64,000 nt of DNA, from NCBI RefSeq assembly GCF_028736215.1, contig NZ_CP117883.1, positions 6,014,001 to 6,078,000 of the forward strand. Reading direction: 5' to 3'. The notes below the pieces were generated by a model, which ran no database searches, had not been told where the DNA came from, and saw nothing but the letters and a program-made list of their open reading frames with translations. Positions 33,311 to 42,818 of the stretch are shown here, one piece after another. Positions within the stretch are counted from its first letter, which is position 1. Each line of letters begins with the position of its first letter. This DNA comes from Mucilaginibacter sp. KACC 22773 (GTDB lineage: Bacteria; Bacteroidota; Bacteroidia; Sphingobacteriales; Sphingobacteriaceae). A program made the translations under genes and the position numbers.

Positions 33311-33703
33311 ATGAATAAAGATGATGAACAGTTTTCGCCAAACGACCTGAAACAGATTGATGATGCTGATGACTTGCACATATCGCCCTATCGGGAAGAC
33401 GGTGTTACATACGGCACGCCCACATGGATATGGGCGGTCGTGGTAGATGGGGATTTGTACGTGCGCGCCTATAGCGGCATTGCGTCACGATGGCACAAGG
33501 CCGCTCTGAAACAGAAAGCCGGGCGTATAATAGCCGCGGGCATGACAAAAGAGGTGGGTTTTGAACCTGTTTACGATCGCGCCTTAGAACAACATATCGA
33601 TGAAGCCTATAAAAAAAAATACAAGAACAGCCCATATCTTGCCGATATGATCAGCAGCCGGGCACAATCGGCTACGATAAAAATTTCACAAAGGGCAGGA
33701 TAA
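33311..33703 (+). CDS. DUF2255 family protein
   Basis: About 130 aa, starting at ATG 33311 (MNKDDEQFSPNDLKQIDDAD); the frame opens at 33299. It contains the DUF2255 pattern: DDLHISPYREDG, TPTWIWAVVVDGDLYVRAYSG, and SRWHKAALKQKAGRI near 65. The fold resembles small FMN-binding split-barrel proteins, and the function is not known. It follows the CMD gene by 23 bp and probably ends this operon, facing the serine dehydratase gene convergently. Confidence 0.82.
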   Translation: MNKDDEQFSPNDLKQIDDADDLHISPYREDGVTYGTPTWIWAVVVDGDLYVRAYSGIASRWHKAALKQKAGRIIAAGMTKEVGFEPVYDRALEQHIDEAYKKKYKNSPYLADMISSRAQSATIKISQRAG

Positions 33704-33822
33704 AACTTACAAGATAAGACACAAAGATCAACACTAAGAGATGAGTATAGACCTTTGCATTGAAAAATCTATACCCGCTGTTTAAAACATATTCGCGTAT
33801 TGAGAGATAACCAAATAATGAA

Positions 33823-35274
33823 TTAACATTCGGGTAAACTGAGCGGTATGTTGGTGGCAAGTCCCCCGTCAGAGGTTTCCTTATATTTTGAGTTCATGTC
33901 GAGTGCTGTCTCCCACATCGTATTAATGACCGCATCCAGACTAACTTTTGCTTGTCCCGGATTTCCCTGAAGCGCGAGCTGGGCTGCAGCTATGGCTTTA
34001 ATGGCACCCATTGTATTTCGCTCAATACAAGGAATTTGTACTAGCCCACCAATTGGATCACAGGTCAACCCCAAATGATGCTCCATTGCAATTTCAGCGG
34101 CCATCAACGCCTGTTCCTGCGAACCGCCCAACCCGTCGGTCAAGGCTGCAGCAGCCATTGCCGAGGATACACCAATTTCGGCCTGGCAACCGCCCATTGC
34201 AGCTGATATCGTGGCACCTTTCTTAAATATGCTACCGATCTCTGATGCAACCGAAAAAAACCTGATTAGACTTTCCTCAGACTGTTCGTCACAGAAAATG
34301 ATGAAATACATTAAAACAGCAGGAATCACCCCGGCCGCACCGTTAGTAGGTGCAGTAACGACCCTTCCAAAAGAGGCATTTTCTTCGTTAACAGCAAGGG
34401 CAAAACAACTCACCCAGTCCAAAATATTGCTGAATTCCTTCCCCGTGTTTTTAATTAATAAAACCCATTCATCAAAATTTTTGTAATCGACGTTACCTAA
34501 AAGCTTGCTATTAATTCCTGCGGCCCTTCTTGCTACATTTAAGCCCCCGGGAAGTATACCGTTTGTACGGCACCCCTTATAAATACACTCTTTTATAGTA
34601 TTGAATACATTTAGTAAGCCCGCTTTGGTTTGGAGTTCAGAGCGCCAGGTTAATTCATTTGCCATAACCAGCTCGTGGATTTGAAGACCTGTATCTTTGC
34701 AATAAGCTAACAATTCCGCCGCTGTATTAATAGGATATGGCAGCGCCACCTGATTATCTAAGTTTTCCTCTTCGCCTTCCTTAACTACAAATCCGCCACC
34801 GACCGAGTAATAAGTTTCTGAAAATACTTTTCCGGAATTCAAAAAGGCCTGGAAGGTCAATCCATTAGGATGATAGGATAAAATCTCATTATAAAGAAAA
34901 TATAAGTCATCCGTATAAATAAATTCGATGACTTTTTGTTCAGCCAGTCTTAATTCACGAGAATCCCTGATCTGCTTTATCTTACTATCAATTAGATCTA
35001 CATCAAAAGTTACCGGGTCATATCCGCTCAATCCGAGTAGTACAGCGACATCTGTGCCATGTCCTTTGCCGGTCTTAGCCAGTGAGCCATATAGAAATAT
35101 CTTCACCTGGGTAGTTATACCAAGCTTATTGCCCTTTTTTAAAGATTTCACGAACTGAAGAGCAGCACGCCATGGACCGAGCGTATGGGAACTGGACGGC
35201 CCGATGCCGATCTTGAATATGTCAAATACAGATATTTGTTCTTTTACTATTTTCTCTTTTATCATTTTAAACAT
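33823..35274 (-). CDS. sdaA: L-serine ammonia-lyase (iron-sulfur, single-chain)
   Basis: A 483-aa L-serine dehydratase with the beta domain (GIGPSSSHTLGPWRAA at about 22-37) and alpha domain in one chain. It deaminates L-serine to pyruvate and ammonia. Cluster cysteines are visible in GGCQAEIG, LTCDPIGG and IPCIERN near 370-430; the C-terminal Cys (SLPEC) matches the tail-in-mouth cysteine of this enzyme type. The catalytic region APTNGAAGVIP is near 325. The start may be ATG 35274 or 35265. The conserved repeat element 35277-35354 touches the start, and a small membrane-protein gene lies upstream. It may remove serine derived from imported peptides. Confidence 0.95.
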   Translation of the reverse strand: MFKMIKEKIVKEQISVFDIFKIGIGPSSSHTLGPWRAALQFVKSLKKGNKLGITTQVKIFLYGSLAKTGKGHGTDVAVLLGLSGYDPVTFDVDLIDSKIKQIRDSRELRLAEQKVIEFIYTDDLYFLYNEILSYHPNGLTFQAFLNSGKVFSETYYSVGGGFVVKEGEEENLDNQVALPYPINTAAELLAYCKDTGLQIHELVMANELTWRSELQTKAGLLNVFNTIKECIYKGCRTNGILPGGLNVARRAAGINSKLLGNVDYKNFDEWVLLIKNTGKEFSNILDWVSCFALAVNEENASFGRVVTAPTNGAAGVIPAVLMYFIIFCDEQSEESLIRFFSVASEIGSIFKKGATISAAMGGCQAEIGVSSAMAAAALTDGLGGSQEQALMAAEIAMEHHLGLTCDPIGGLVQIPCIERNTMGAIKAIAAAQLALQGNPGQAKVSLDAVINTMWETALDMNSKYKETSDGGLATNIPLSLPEC

Positions 35275-35276
35275 TT

Positions 35277-35354
35277 AAATAGGGCACCCGCTTCTGAGAA
35301 TGCCTTATTTTTTTAATTAACTATAACTGAATAAAGAACGAAATGAAGACTTTT
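35277..35354. repeat. Conserved hairpin element, copy A
   Basis: This shares an about 76-bp element with 48819-48897. The identical loop CCGCTTCTGAG (35288-35298) and the block TAAAGAACGA plus ATGAAGACTTTT (from 35332) are 44 bp apart in both copies. Hairpin arms differ in sequence but still pair in both copies, which supports a structured RNA or conserved terminator. On the minus strand it immediately precedes the serine dehydratase start. Confidence 0.6.
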
Positions 35355-35359
35355 ACTAA

Positions 35360-35494
35360 TTAAAAGCTATCCAGGTCATCTCTTCCCCTGAATCGGTTAA
35401 CTAAAATCCTGACGATCAGGTACACCGCCAGGATGAAAGCCAGAATTACAAAGACAAAGGCAATATTGTCATATAGATCCTCATATTTCCCCAT
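35360..35494 (-). CDS. Small membrane protein (44 aa)
   Basis: A 44-codon frame starts at ATG 35494 (an in-frame ATG at 35512 gives 50 aa). It encodes MGKYEDLYDN, one hydrophobic helix (IAFVFVILAFILAVYLIV), then a positively charged tail (RILVNRFRGRDDLDSF). The topology is N-out/C-in by the positive-inside rule. It lies between a DsbD-alpha gene and serine dehydratase on the same strand. It is shorter than usual gene-calling limits. No family is recognised. Confidence 0.5.
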   Translation of the reverse strand: MGKYEDLYDNIAFVFVILAFILAVYLIVRILVNRFRGRDDLDSF

Positions 35495-35661
35495 ATACGT
35501 TAAGACCGCCATCCAGGTATTTTATATATGCTGGGCCCAAAATAGCTCCCGGGTATTGGCACTTAGTGGCGCTGTTATGCAGTCGTCCCTATGTCAACTT
35601 GTATAGCATATATAAGTACCTGCTCTGGTAAGCAGAATAATTGATTCAATATGTTATTAGT

Positions 35662-36108
35662 TTATTTTACTGCAATGCTAAAGTCAATATTTGCCGGTGG
35701 AAGGCATTGCTTGTCATTACAGGTCATATATTCCAATTGCCCTTTAATCATTGCTTCGCCTGCCTTTAACTTAATTTTCTGTTGAAAAACCACGGCGTGT
35801 TCAAAATAGCTGACATCCATATTAAAAACTTTTTCAAATTTAGTTACAGGTGCGGGCTCTGCCGTTTTACCGGCAACCGTGTAATCCTTTGAGGGTGTAA
35901 AAGTAAAGCTGGTTTTTACCGGGCCTCCGTCTTTTACATTTTGCGAATAAATATGCCAGCCATTGTCGATGGTCGCTTTTAAAAATATGACGGCTTCCTC
36001 TTTATTTATTTTTTTCGCTGCGTAACTCCACTTGACAGGTGCTAAAATCTGTGCCTTCGTATGCATACTGAACAATATCACGATGGCGGCTATTAATATC
36101 CTTTTCAT
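35662..36108 (-). CDS. Periplasmic DsbD-alpha (N-terminal domain) protein
   Basis: A 148-aa protein with a signal peptide (MKRILIAAIVILFSMHTKAQ) and one DsbD N-terminal immunoglobulin-like domain. The motif YMTCNDKQCLPP near residues 129-140 carries the Cys pair that receives electrons from the DsbD membrane domain. It is a stand-alone version of the domain missing from the DsbD at 48991-50625, and it is about 60% similar by eye to the one at 53560-54009. It likely shuttles electrons to periplasmic TlpA proteins; the TlpA gene lies 161 bp upstream in transcription order. Confidence 0.85.
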   Translation of the reverse strand: MKRILIAAIVILFSMHTKAQILAPVKWSYAAKKINKEEAVIFLKATIDNGWHIYSQNVKDGGPVKTSFTFTPSKDYTVAGKTAEPAPVTKFEKVFNMDVSYFEHAVVFQQKIKLKAGEAMIKGQLEYMTCNDKQCLPPANIDFSIAVK

Positions 36109-36269
36109 TCTTTTCGTATTATGTGATTTCCCAACCCAGGTTTAAAATAGTTCTGATTCCCCTTCAGGTTAGCCCTTAATTTTCCTTAGCAGGTAAAATT
36201 AAGGGCAGGCAATAGTTGCGAAAATGAATTCGCCGGTAATCATCTGTTTATCCTAATTCAATTAGTTAA

Positions 36270-37757
36270 TTAAGACTTTTCCTTTGCCATATCAATCATC
36301 ATTGATAATTCATCAACCGCAGCCTCGTTACCTCCTTCAAAGCCAAGTAAGTGAAACCGTATTATACCATTTTTATCAATAACAAATTTTGAAGGTATTC
36401 CATCGACGTTATAGCTGCTTACCACATTATTCAGTTTTGTCGCAGGATCCTTCAAATCCATTAACACTTCGAAATTATACCCTTTACTTTTAATAAAAGC
36501 TTTTGCATCTTCGGTAGCATTAGGGGTTCTTTCCCATGTATGAATAAATAAAAACTTCACGTTTGGATCATCTTTAAATTTGTTTTGAGCCATCTGCATT
36601 GCGGGGAACGATGCCTTACAAGGCCCACACCAGGTCGCCCAGAAATCCAGAATTACAATTTTTCCTTTTAAATCGGCCAGTGTAACCTTATTTCCATCTA
36701 AATCACTGAGTGTAAAATTGTTAGCCGGCGTATTCATGATCTCGTTTGCCAACTTTGCCTGGAGGTTATCTAAAAAGCCCTTCCTGATTACAGCGGCATA
36801 AGCGTCATATCCTTTATTACTGCCATTTACTTTTACGTAAAGCGATTTAAAGGTTGCTTCCATTTCGGTAGTAGCTTTGCCGGCTTTAACCACTCCTTCC
36901 AATTTCGAATAAGCGTCTTTGTTTCGGCCAAGCTTCATCAGCATTTTGGCATAGGAATAGCTGGTTGCCGGGTTAACCTCCTTGTTTAGTTTATAAGATT
37001 TCTCTATATAAGTTAACGCTTCAGTATATTTTTTCTCATCGAATAATATTTGCGCATATCTCGCTAAAAGAGCCGGGTATCCTGAAGCAGCAAATTTTCC
37101 GGCATTATCATTATTTTTAGCGTAATAGAATTTTCCGGCAATGTCCATGGCTTTTTTGACATACAACTTGGCATTAGGTTTATCTCCGGCTTTTTCAAAA
37201 GCATCAGCAAGCCCGGAATATCCGTTAGTTTTCCAGAATTCCTCCTTTTCCATATTGATGTAGGCCAGGGCTTTCCGGGTATTATGTTTCTCTGCATACA
37301 GCATTGCGATGCCTACAGTTACATAATCATAGACAAGATGGTCGTGGTCTATATTTGGAAATCGGGAAGGAGGAAACTTAGCTACCCATTTTTTATATGC
37401 CGCCTCTTGTTCTTCCGCTGTCTTTAGATCATAAATAGCCTGCTGACCCTTTTCCCTTGCAGCCATGCCCATTGGAAACTTCACCAATTGGCGTTGATAT
37501 AATGAATCTGCCGCTTTTTGATTTTTAAGCTGATAATAATAATCACCGGCCAGCATCACCTCTCTTTCGTTGTCGCTTGCTGCAAGTTTTTTTAAATTAT
37601 CATTAAGCGTAACCTTGTCCTGCGGGTCTTTTGATATGAATAGGTTTTGCAAAACCTTTCTTGTACTATCTCGGTTAACGGTTGTTTGCGCTAAACCTTT
37701 TGCGGTTGACAAACTTAAAGCCGACGCGGCTATTATTATTGAAATGCTGATTTTCAT
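36270..37757 (-). CDS. TlpA-family thiol-disulfide protein with helical repeat N-terminus
   Basis: A 495-aa periplasmic protein. It has a signal peptide (MKISISIIIAASALSLSTAK), then about 310 residues of helical TPR-like repeats (LARYAQILFDEKKYTEALTY). A C-terminal thioredoxin domain contains ILDFWATWCGPCKASFP (active site WCGPC near 375) and cis-Pro in VDGIPSKFVID. It reduces or isomerises disulfides on exported or imported polypeptides. It follows SusD by 73 bp, so it is part of the FecR-SusC-SusD-TlpA-DsbD-alpha unit. Paralogues are at 45259-46665 and 59032-60468. Confidence 0.9.
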   Translation of the reverse strand: MKISISIIIAASALSLSTAKGLAQTTVNRDSTRKVLQNLFISKDPQDKVTLNDNLKKLAASDNEREVMLAGDYYYQLKNQKAADSLYQRQLVKFPMGMAAREKGQQAIYDLKTAEEQEAAYKKWVAKFPPSRFPNIDHDHLVYDYVTVGIAMLYAEKHNTRKALAYINMEKEEFWKTNGYSGLADAFEKAGDKPNAKLYVKKAMDIAGKFYYAKNNDNAGKFAASGYPALLARYAQILFDEKKYTEALTYIEKSYKLNKEVNPATSYSYAKMLMKLGRNKDAYSKLEGVVKAGKATTEMEATFKSLYVKVNGSNKGYDAYAAVIRKGFLDNLQAKLANEIMNTPANNFTLSDLDGNKVTLADLKGKIVILDFWATWCGPCKASFPAMQMAQNKFKDDPNVKFLFIHTWERTPNATEDAKAFIKSKGYNFEVLMDLKDPATKLNNVVSSYNVDGIPSKFVIDKNGIIRFHLLGFEGGNEAAVDELSMMIDMAKEKS

Positions 37758-37830
37758 CTTTTTATATTTGATTTATCTTTGATAAGCAATCATCGGTACA
37801 GACATTACTGCCGGCAATGTCTATAACTTA

Positions 37831-39219
37831 TTAGTAACCGGGGTTCTGTGTAAGATTATTATTTAGTAAAATATCCTGATTAGGAATTGGATTTAAAACC
37901 GCTGTTGGCTTCCAGGTAGGTTTTAACGGTCCCAATACGGCATTTGCCTGATCTGTACGTTTCAAGTCCAGCCACCTATGCGCGAACTCTCCAAATAGTT
38001 CTACCTTGCGTTCCTGAAGAATGGCCGTTAGCAGGGCAGCTTGTGTATTGGCTGTGGTATTTCTCAAACCCGCGCGTCTTCGTACAACATTCAGGTCGCT
38101 CGCGGCACCGGCCACATTCCCCTGTTGAGCCTTAGCTTCTGCGCTGATGAGGTATTGCTCCGCCAATCTTAAAACCACGTCGTACTCGTTATTTCCCTGT
38201 GATTGATCGGCAATTTTGTTTTTATAAATCCGGTAGTAAGTCGTGTTGTTATAATTCGTTGAATCAATCCATGCCGTCCGGCGGTTGTCGCCCCGCTCAA
38301 ATGATCTTACAAAATTATTAAATAGTACATAGGTAGGTGGAGGGCTTGTTGCATCTCCTGGGTTGGTCCGGTACTGACTTCCAATCGTTGAAACGCCATT
38401 GTTTGTTGCAAATTGAAGGATCACTTCCGGACTGTTGTTGGTAAATACCTCGTTTAATGCCGGCATGCCATAGGCTCCCGAATTGATGACCAAATTCGCT
38501 TGTTCCTGCGCGTTTCTATAATCTTTTCGATAGAGGTAAACCCTGGCTAGTAATGCCGTTGCTGCCAACTTATTGACCCTTGCTCTGTGAGCTGCGTTTC
38601 CTGCATAGTTTTCAGTTAATAAGGATTGAGCACTTTTAAGATCGGTAATTATTTGGTCATAAACTTGTGCACTTGTGGCCCTAGATAATTTTGCATTGTT
38701 AAGCGGATTAGGGTCGAGCGTAAGCGGTACATCTCCGAAAAAGTTTGACAAATAGAAAAACATAAATGCCCGCATGAACTTCGCTTCTCCTGAAAGCTGA
38801 TCCTTTGTCGGCTGAGTTATATTTTTTGAAATATTAATTTGTTCAATAGCAGAATTTGCAAACCGGATAGCCGTATAAGGGTAGCCCCATAGGCCACCGG
38901 AAGAAATAGGGTTATTTGTGAAGATCTGGTTCTGCTCAAATTGAATCGTTGCGGGATCAGTGCCTGTATATTGTAGTTCATCAGCCTGTAGTCCCCCCGT
39001 CCAGGTATAATACTGTATGCTATTGTTGGTCGCAGAATAGTTGTAGAGCGAAAGTACTGCGCTGGTGGCCGAACTGTCTGAAGCAAAGGCCTTTTCTGTT
39101 GTTAATAGTCCGGGAGCAATGGGAACATCCACATATTTTTTGCAGGAGCATACAAAGGCGATGGTTATAAATGCTAACAGGAAGGTAGCGTTGTGAATTG
39201 ATGTAATTTTGTATTTCAT
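37831..39219 (-). CDS. SusD/RagB-family lipoprotein
   Basis: A 462-aa surface lipoprotein with signal and lipobox (FLLAFITIAFVCSCKKYVDV). Typical SusD blocks are LSGEAKFMRAFMFFYLSNFFGDVPL, in two parts near residues 130-155, LRLAEQYLISAEAKAQQGNV near 345, and ERKVELFGEFAHRWLDLKR near 405. It ends LTQNPGY, like the protein at 60527-61906, its close paralogue. It starts 12 bp after the SusC stop. It should capture substrate, perhaps peptide given the context, for the SusC channel. Confidence 0.94.
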   Translation of the reverse strand: MKYKITSIHNATFLLAFITIAFVCSCKKYVDVPIAPGLLTTEKAFASDSSATSAVLSLYNYSATNNSIQYYTWTGGLQADELQYTGTDPATIQFEQNQIFTNNPISSGGLWGYPYTAIRFANSAIEQINISKNITQPTKDQLSGEAKFMRAFMFFYLSNFFGDVPLTLDPNPLNNAKLSRATSAQVYDQIITDLKSAQSLLTENYAGNAAHRARVNKLAATALLARVYLYRKDYRNAQEQANLVINSGAYGMPALNEVFTNNSPEVILQFATNNGVSTIGSQYRTNPGDATSPPPTYVLFNNFVRSFERGDNRRTAWIDSTNYNNTTYYRIYKNKIADQSQGNNEYDVVLRLAEQYLISAEAKAQQGNVAGAASDLNVVRRRAGLRNTTANTQAALLTAILQERKVELFGEFAHRWLDLKRTDQANAVLGPLKPTWKPTAVLNPIPNQDILLNNNLTQNPGY

Positions 39220-39231
39220 GATGTTTGATGC

Positions 39232-42200
39232 TTAAAATGAACAATTTAATCCAAGAACGATAGTCCGTAATTGTGGAAAAGCATTGAATCGACCCACCCC
39301 GGGCCCAGATCCGGCACCGCCGGCTGCTACCTCTGGGTCATAAATGTATTTCTGCTTAGCCCAGGTATAAAGGTTTTGTCCTTGTAAATAAACTGTGGCA
39401 TTACTGAACCCAATTCGACTTATCCACATTTTGGGAAGAGAGTAATTTAGACTCACTGTTTTCAATTTAAGATAGGATGCATCACCCCAATTATAATCCG
39501 AGAGATCCAGATTTGAAAAGGAAGGATCATAATTTAGGGTTGCTACAGGATAATAGCCTGTACTTCCCGGCGCCATCCATCTATTCAATGCTCCTGTACT
39601 AGGATTTTGATAAGTTGAACCAAACGGCAATGAGGCGAACGCGAGTGTCGCGTCTTTATACCCCATGCGGTGATTGTATTGGAAGGTGAAATCCAGTTCC
39701 AAAGACTTATACTTTATATTATTGGTTATACCACCATAAAATGGGTGTCCATAAGGGGCTTGCGACAGGTCTGATTCATTAATAACGCCGTCGCCGTTTT
39801 TATCTTGGTAAGTTGGAAGACCGTTTTGCGGATCTGGTCCTGTATAATGATATAATAATGGCACAGTGGCAGGCTGACCAACGATGAATTGAGTAGCATA
39901 GTAGGAATCAGCGAGGCCTGGGAAAGAAAGGATTTTGTCCCTGTTTATGGTTAAATTGATATTGGTCGTCCACTTAAAATTTGACTTGGCAACGTTAACT
40001 GTACTAAGCTCAAATTCAAAACCTCTATTTTGAAATGTAGCACCAACATTCTTTAATAGGGAAGTCGTACCTGTTTGGCTTGGTAATGGTTCATACATCA
40101 GGATGTTTGATGTCCTGTTGCGGTAATAATCCACCTTCAGTAAAACTCTATCTTTTAATATTCCCATCTCCAAGGCAATGTCTAACTTCTTTGCAGTCTC
40201 CCAAGACAAATCAGGATTGGCGATATTGGTCGATAAAAGGGTCGGAAACCCGTCATAGGCGCCATATGAACCTACTGCCTGATATAACGCATAATATTGG
40301 TAGTTAGGTATCTGGTCGTTGCCTGTTAGACCGTAACTCGCCCGTAATTTACCAAAGCTTAAAAAGTTCATATTTTTCATAAACTCTTCATCAGCAAAAA
40401 TCCAGGAAGCACCCACGGCACCAAAATTTCCAAAACGTTTATTTTCGCCGAATCGGGATGATCCATCTCTTCTAAAGGTACCGTCGATGATATATTTACT
40501 ATCCCAGTTATAATTTACCCTGGCGAAGCCTGCTGTATATTTGTATAAAGAATAATTGGCATACTGCGTTTGAACCAATGATGCACCAATCAAACTTCCC
40601 AGTAATTCATCAGAACCATAACCAGTACCAAGCAGGTATACACCGGTCGATTTATTTTGCTGATAGGTCATACCGGCCACTACATCCAGTTTGCCTTTTC
40701 CAATTTGACGCACATATCCGGCCTGTGGCTCAATAATGTAGTTTGAATTATCATTGTCTGTATAGGTCAGGCTGCTCGTAGGCGCAAAAGAAGGGTTCTG
40801 GGAACTAGCCGGCTTTTGTTGCTGCTGTTTAATTCTTGTCAGGGTATATCCCGCATTTACTTTTAAAGTAAGGCCTTTTGCCAGAAGATACGACATGTCA
40901 ACATTGGTAACCAGATTCGTAGTCTGCGCTAAAGTAGGTTGCATCAAATAAGCCACCGGATTGTTGGAGGTCCAGTTCAAACTGCCATTAGGATTATAAA
41001 GCGGATAATTGGGGGCAAGACCTGTAACCCCTGAAAAAGGACCAGAAAAATCGCTTGTCGGTAAATCAGTACCCATGTAGGAATAGTTTGCCGAGGCGTT
41101 GATACTAAATTTCCTATTGAAACTTGTATGACCGCCATTCAATCGTCCGGAAAAAGAGTTAGATCCATAATCTCCGATAAACACAGTTCCTTGTTTTCTA
41201 TAAGTTGTAGATAGCAAAAAGGTGTTTGACGCGTCGCCACCGGAGATTGATGCCGTAGCATTTGTGGTATGTGCAGTTCCGCCAAGAAAGTATTTTTGCC
41301 AATCAGTTGAACTTGTTTGGCTCCAGCTTGTCAGATCCAGTCCGCCATTTTCGGCGCTGGGGGTTGCTCCAGCATTTGCGTAGGCTTGCCTTCTTAAATC
41401 AAGGTATTGTTGCAAATTTAGCACGGGGACAAACCGGGGTACTTTTCCAATACCGCTGTTTACATTGACATTCACAGTTGTCCTACCCTGGTTTCCTTTT
41501 TTGGTAGTGATCAGCACTACACCATTCGCGCCTCTGGAACCGTATATAGCGGTCGCATCTGCATCTTTCAGAATATCGATCCTTTCAATATCTTCAGGGG
41601 CGATCATACTAAAAGGACTTACTCCGCCGTTTGCCCCGGCAGTACCGTATGCGTTTAAATTATCTGATGTTGGAGATGCGCCGTTGAATAAGGTAAACGG
41701 CACGCCATCAATGACATATAAGGGAATATAACCGGCCTCAGATAAAGGATTGTAGGCGCCCCTTATATTAACCCGTACAGCGGCTCCTGGCAATCCGTTG
41801 TCTTGGGTGACCTGCATTCCGGCTACACGGCCCTGGAGGCCAACCAATGGATTATCGATGGTCTGTTTTCCTAAATCTTTTGCAGTTACCGAACTAACGG
41901 ACCCTGTATTGTCTCTTTTCGTCGTTTGACCGTAACCAATGATTTGAACTTCGTTTAGAGAACCGGGCGCAGCTTTAAGATGAATGTCCAATCTTGTCAA
42001 TCCGCCTATAGGAATCTCTTTGGTTTCATAACCAATAAAACTGAAAACTAAAATCGCATTTTCAGGCAAACCGGGTAAACTGAAATGTCCATTTTGGTCG
42101 GTTGCCGTACCCAAATTATGGTTTTGTTTACACAAAATAGTGACACCTGCCAGGGGATCGTCCTTTTCGTCCCTGACAATACCGGCAACTGTGATTTCGC

Positions 42201-42633
42201 TGACCTCAGTGGCCTGGCTAACGCTTACTTTTGCCTTCTCCGATAAAATAATCTTGTTGCCATCCTGTTGATACTCAAGGTTTGTACCTTTAAGCAGTAA
42301 ATCGAGGGTTTCAGCTACGGATCTTTGCTTATTTTCCAGCGTTACGCTTTGATATTTGTTTATTTTATCTGAGCGATAAAAGATAACAAACCCTGTCTGA
42401 TCCTGTAATTTTTGCAGCGCAGACTTAAGAGACTCGCCCTTAGCTTCCATAGATATTTTCGTTCCATGGAGGCTTTGTCCGGATGAAGGGGTAGAAGCAA
42501 GCAGAGTAAAGCTACATATTAAAAAAGCTCCACAACAAACGCTTAATTTCATAATAAAAAGCCAATTAATTCGAGATTTTATTTTAAAAAGGGGATAGAA
42601 ATTCCTTTTTGCAAAAGCAGTTAATTTTTGCAT
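39232..42633 (-). CDS. SusC-family TonB-dependent transporter with STN signalling domain
   Basis: A 1133-aa outer-membrane protein. It has a long N-terminus with a signal segment (LSVCCGAFLICSFTLLASTP), and an STN domain at about residues 58-125 (LKSALQKLQDQTGFVIFYRS) that can contact FecR. A CarboxypepD_reg-like domain (GIVRDEKDDPLAGVTI), a plug with VRVNIRGAYNPLSEAGYIPL and IYGSRGANGVVLITTKKG, and a barrel ending VLGLNCSF complete it. ATG 42552 is an alternative start. Import through it would signal to FecR (upstream gene) and an ECF sigma factor. No sigma gene is adjacent. The substrate is unknown; TlpA and DsbD-alpha genes downstream hint at a thiol-containing one. Confidence 0.95.
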   Translation of the reverse strand: MQKLTAFAKRNFYPLFKIKSRINWLFIMKLSVCCGAFLICSFTLLASTPSSGQSLHGTKISMEAKGESLKSALQKLQDQTGFVIFYRSDKINKYQSVTLENKQRSVAETLDLLLKGTNLEYQQDGNKIILSEKAKVSVSQATEVSEITVAGIVRDEKDDPLAGVTILCKQNHNLGTATDQNGHFSLPGLPENAILVFSFIGYETKEIPIGGLTRLDIHLKAAPGSLNEVQIIGYGQTTKRDNTGSVSSVTAKDLGKQTIDNPLVGLQGRVAGMQVTQDNGLPGAAVRVNIRGAYNPLSEAGYIPLYVIDGVPFTLFNGASPTSDNLNAYGTAGANGGVSPFSMIAPEDIERIDILKDADATAIYGSRGANGVVLITTKKGNQGRTTVNVNVNSGIGKVPRFVPVLNLQQYLDLRRQAYANAGATPSAENGGLDLTSWSQTSSTDWQKYFLGGTAHTTNATASISGGDASNTFLLSTTYRKQGTVFIGDYGSNSFSGRLNGGHTSFNRKFSINASANYSYMGTDLPTSDFSGPFSGVTGLAPNYPLYNPNGSLNWTSNNPVAYLMQPTLAQTTNLVTNVDMSYLLAKGLTLKVNAGYTLTRIKQQQQKPASSQNPSFAPTSSLTYTDNDNSNYIIEPQAGYVRQIGKGKLDVVAGMTYQQNKSTGVYLLGTGYGSDELLGSLIGASLVQTQYANYSLYKYTAGFARVNYNWDSKYIIDGTFRRDGSSRFGENKRFGNFGAVGASWIFADEEFMKNMNFLSFGKLRASYGLTGNDQIPNYQYYALYQAVGSYGAYDGFPTLLSTNIANPDLSWETAKKLDIALEMGILKDRVLLKVDYYRNRTSNILMYEPLPSQTGTTSLLKNVGATFQNRGFEFELSTVNVAKSNFKWTTNINLTINRDKILSFPGLADSYYATQFIVGQPATVPLLYHYTGPDPQNGLPTYQDKNGDGVINESDLSQAPYGHPFYGGITNNIKYKSLELDFTFQYNHRMGYKDATLAFASLPFGSTYQNPSTGALNRWMAPGSTGYYPVATLNYDPSFSNLDLSDYNWGDASYLKLKTVSLNYSLPKMWISRIGFSNATVYLQGQNLYTWAKQKYIYDPEVAAGGAGSGPGVGRFNAFPQLRTIVLGLNCSF

Positions 42634-42675
42634 TATTTGTATGTTTAAAAAATGAGCAAATAAATTTTTTATTCG

Positions 42676-42712
42676 AACTCCTTATTGCTGTCCAAGGCTG
42701 AGGAGTTTTTTT
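42676..42712. terminator. Hairpin between fecR and susC
   Basis: AACTCCT (42676-42682) pairs with AGGAGTT (42701-42707), and TTTTTTT follows on the plus strand. No plus-strand gene precedes it. On the minus strand it lies in the fecR-susC gap and could act as an attenuator or mRNA-processing stem before the SusC gene. Confidence 0.4.
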
Positions 42713-42818
42713 GTGGAGTCTATGCGTCCTACGTAGCTCGACGTTTAATAACTTAGCTTTTTGTGTAAATTTTTTCCATAGTTTTTTTTAATTTTTAAAT
42801 AGGGTTAAAGAATTATTG

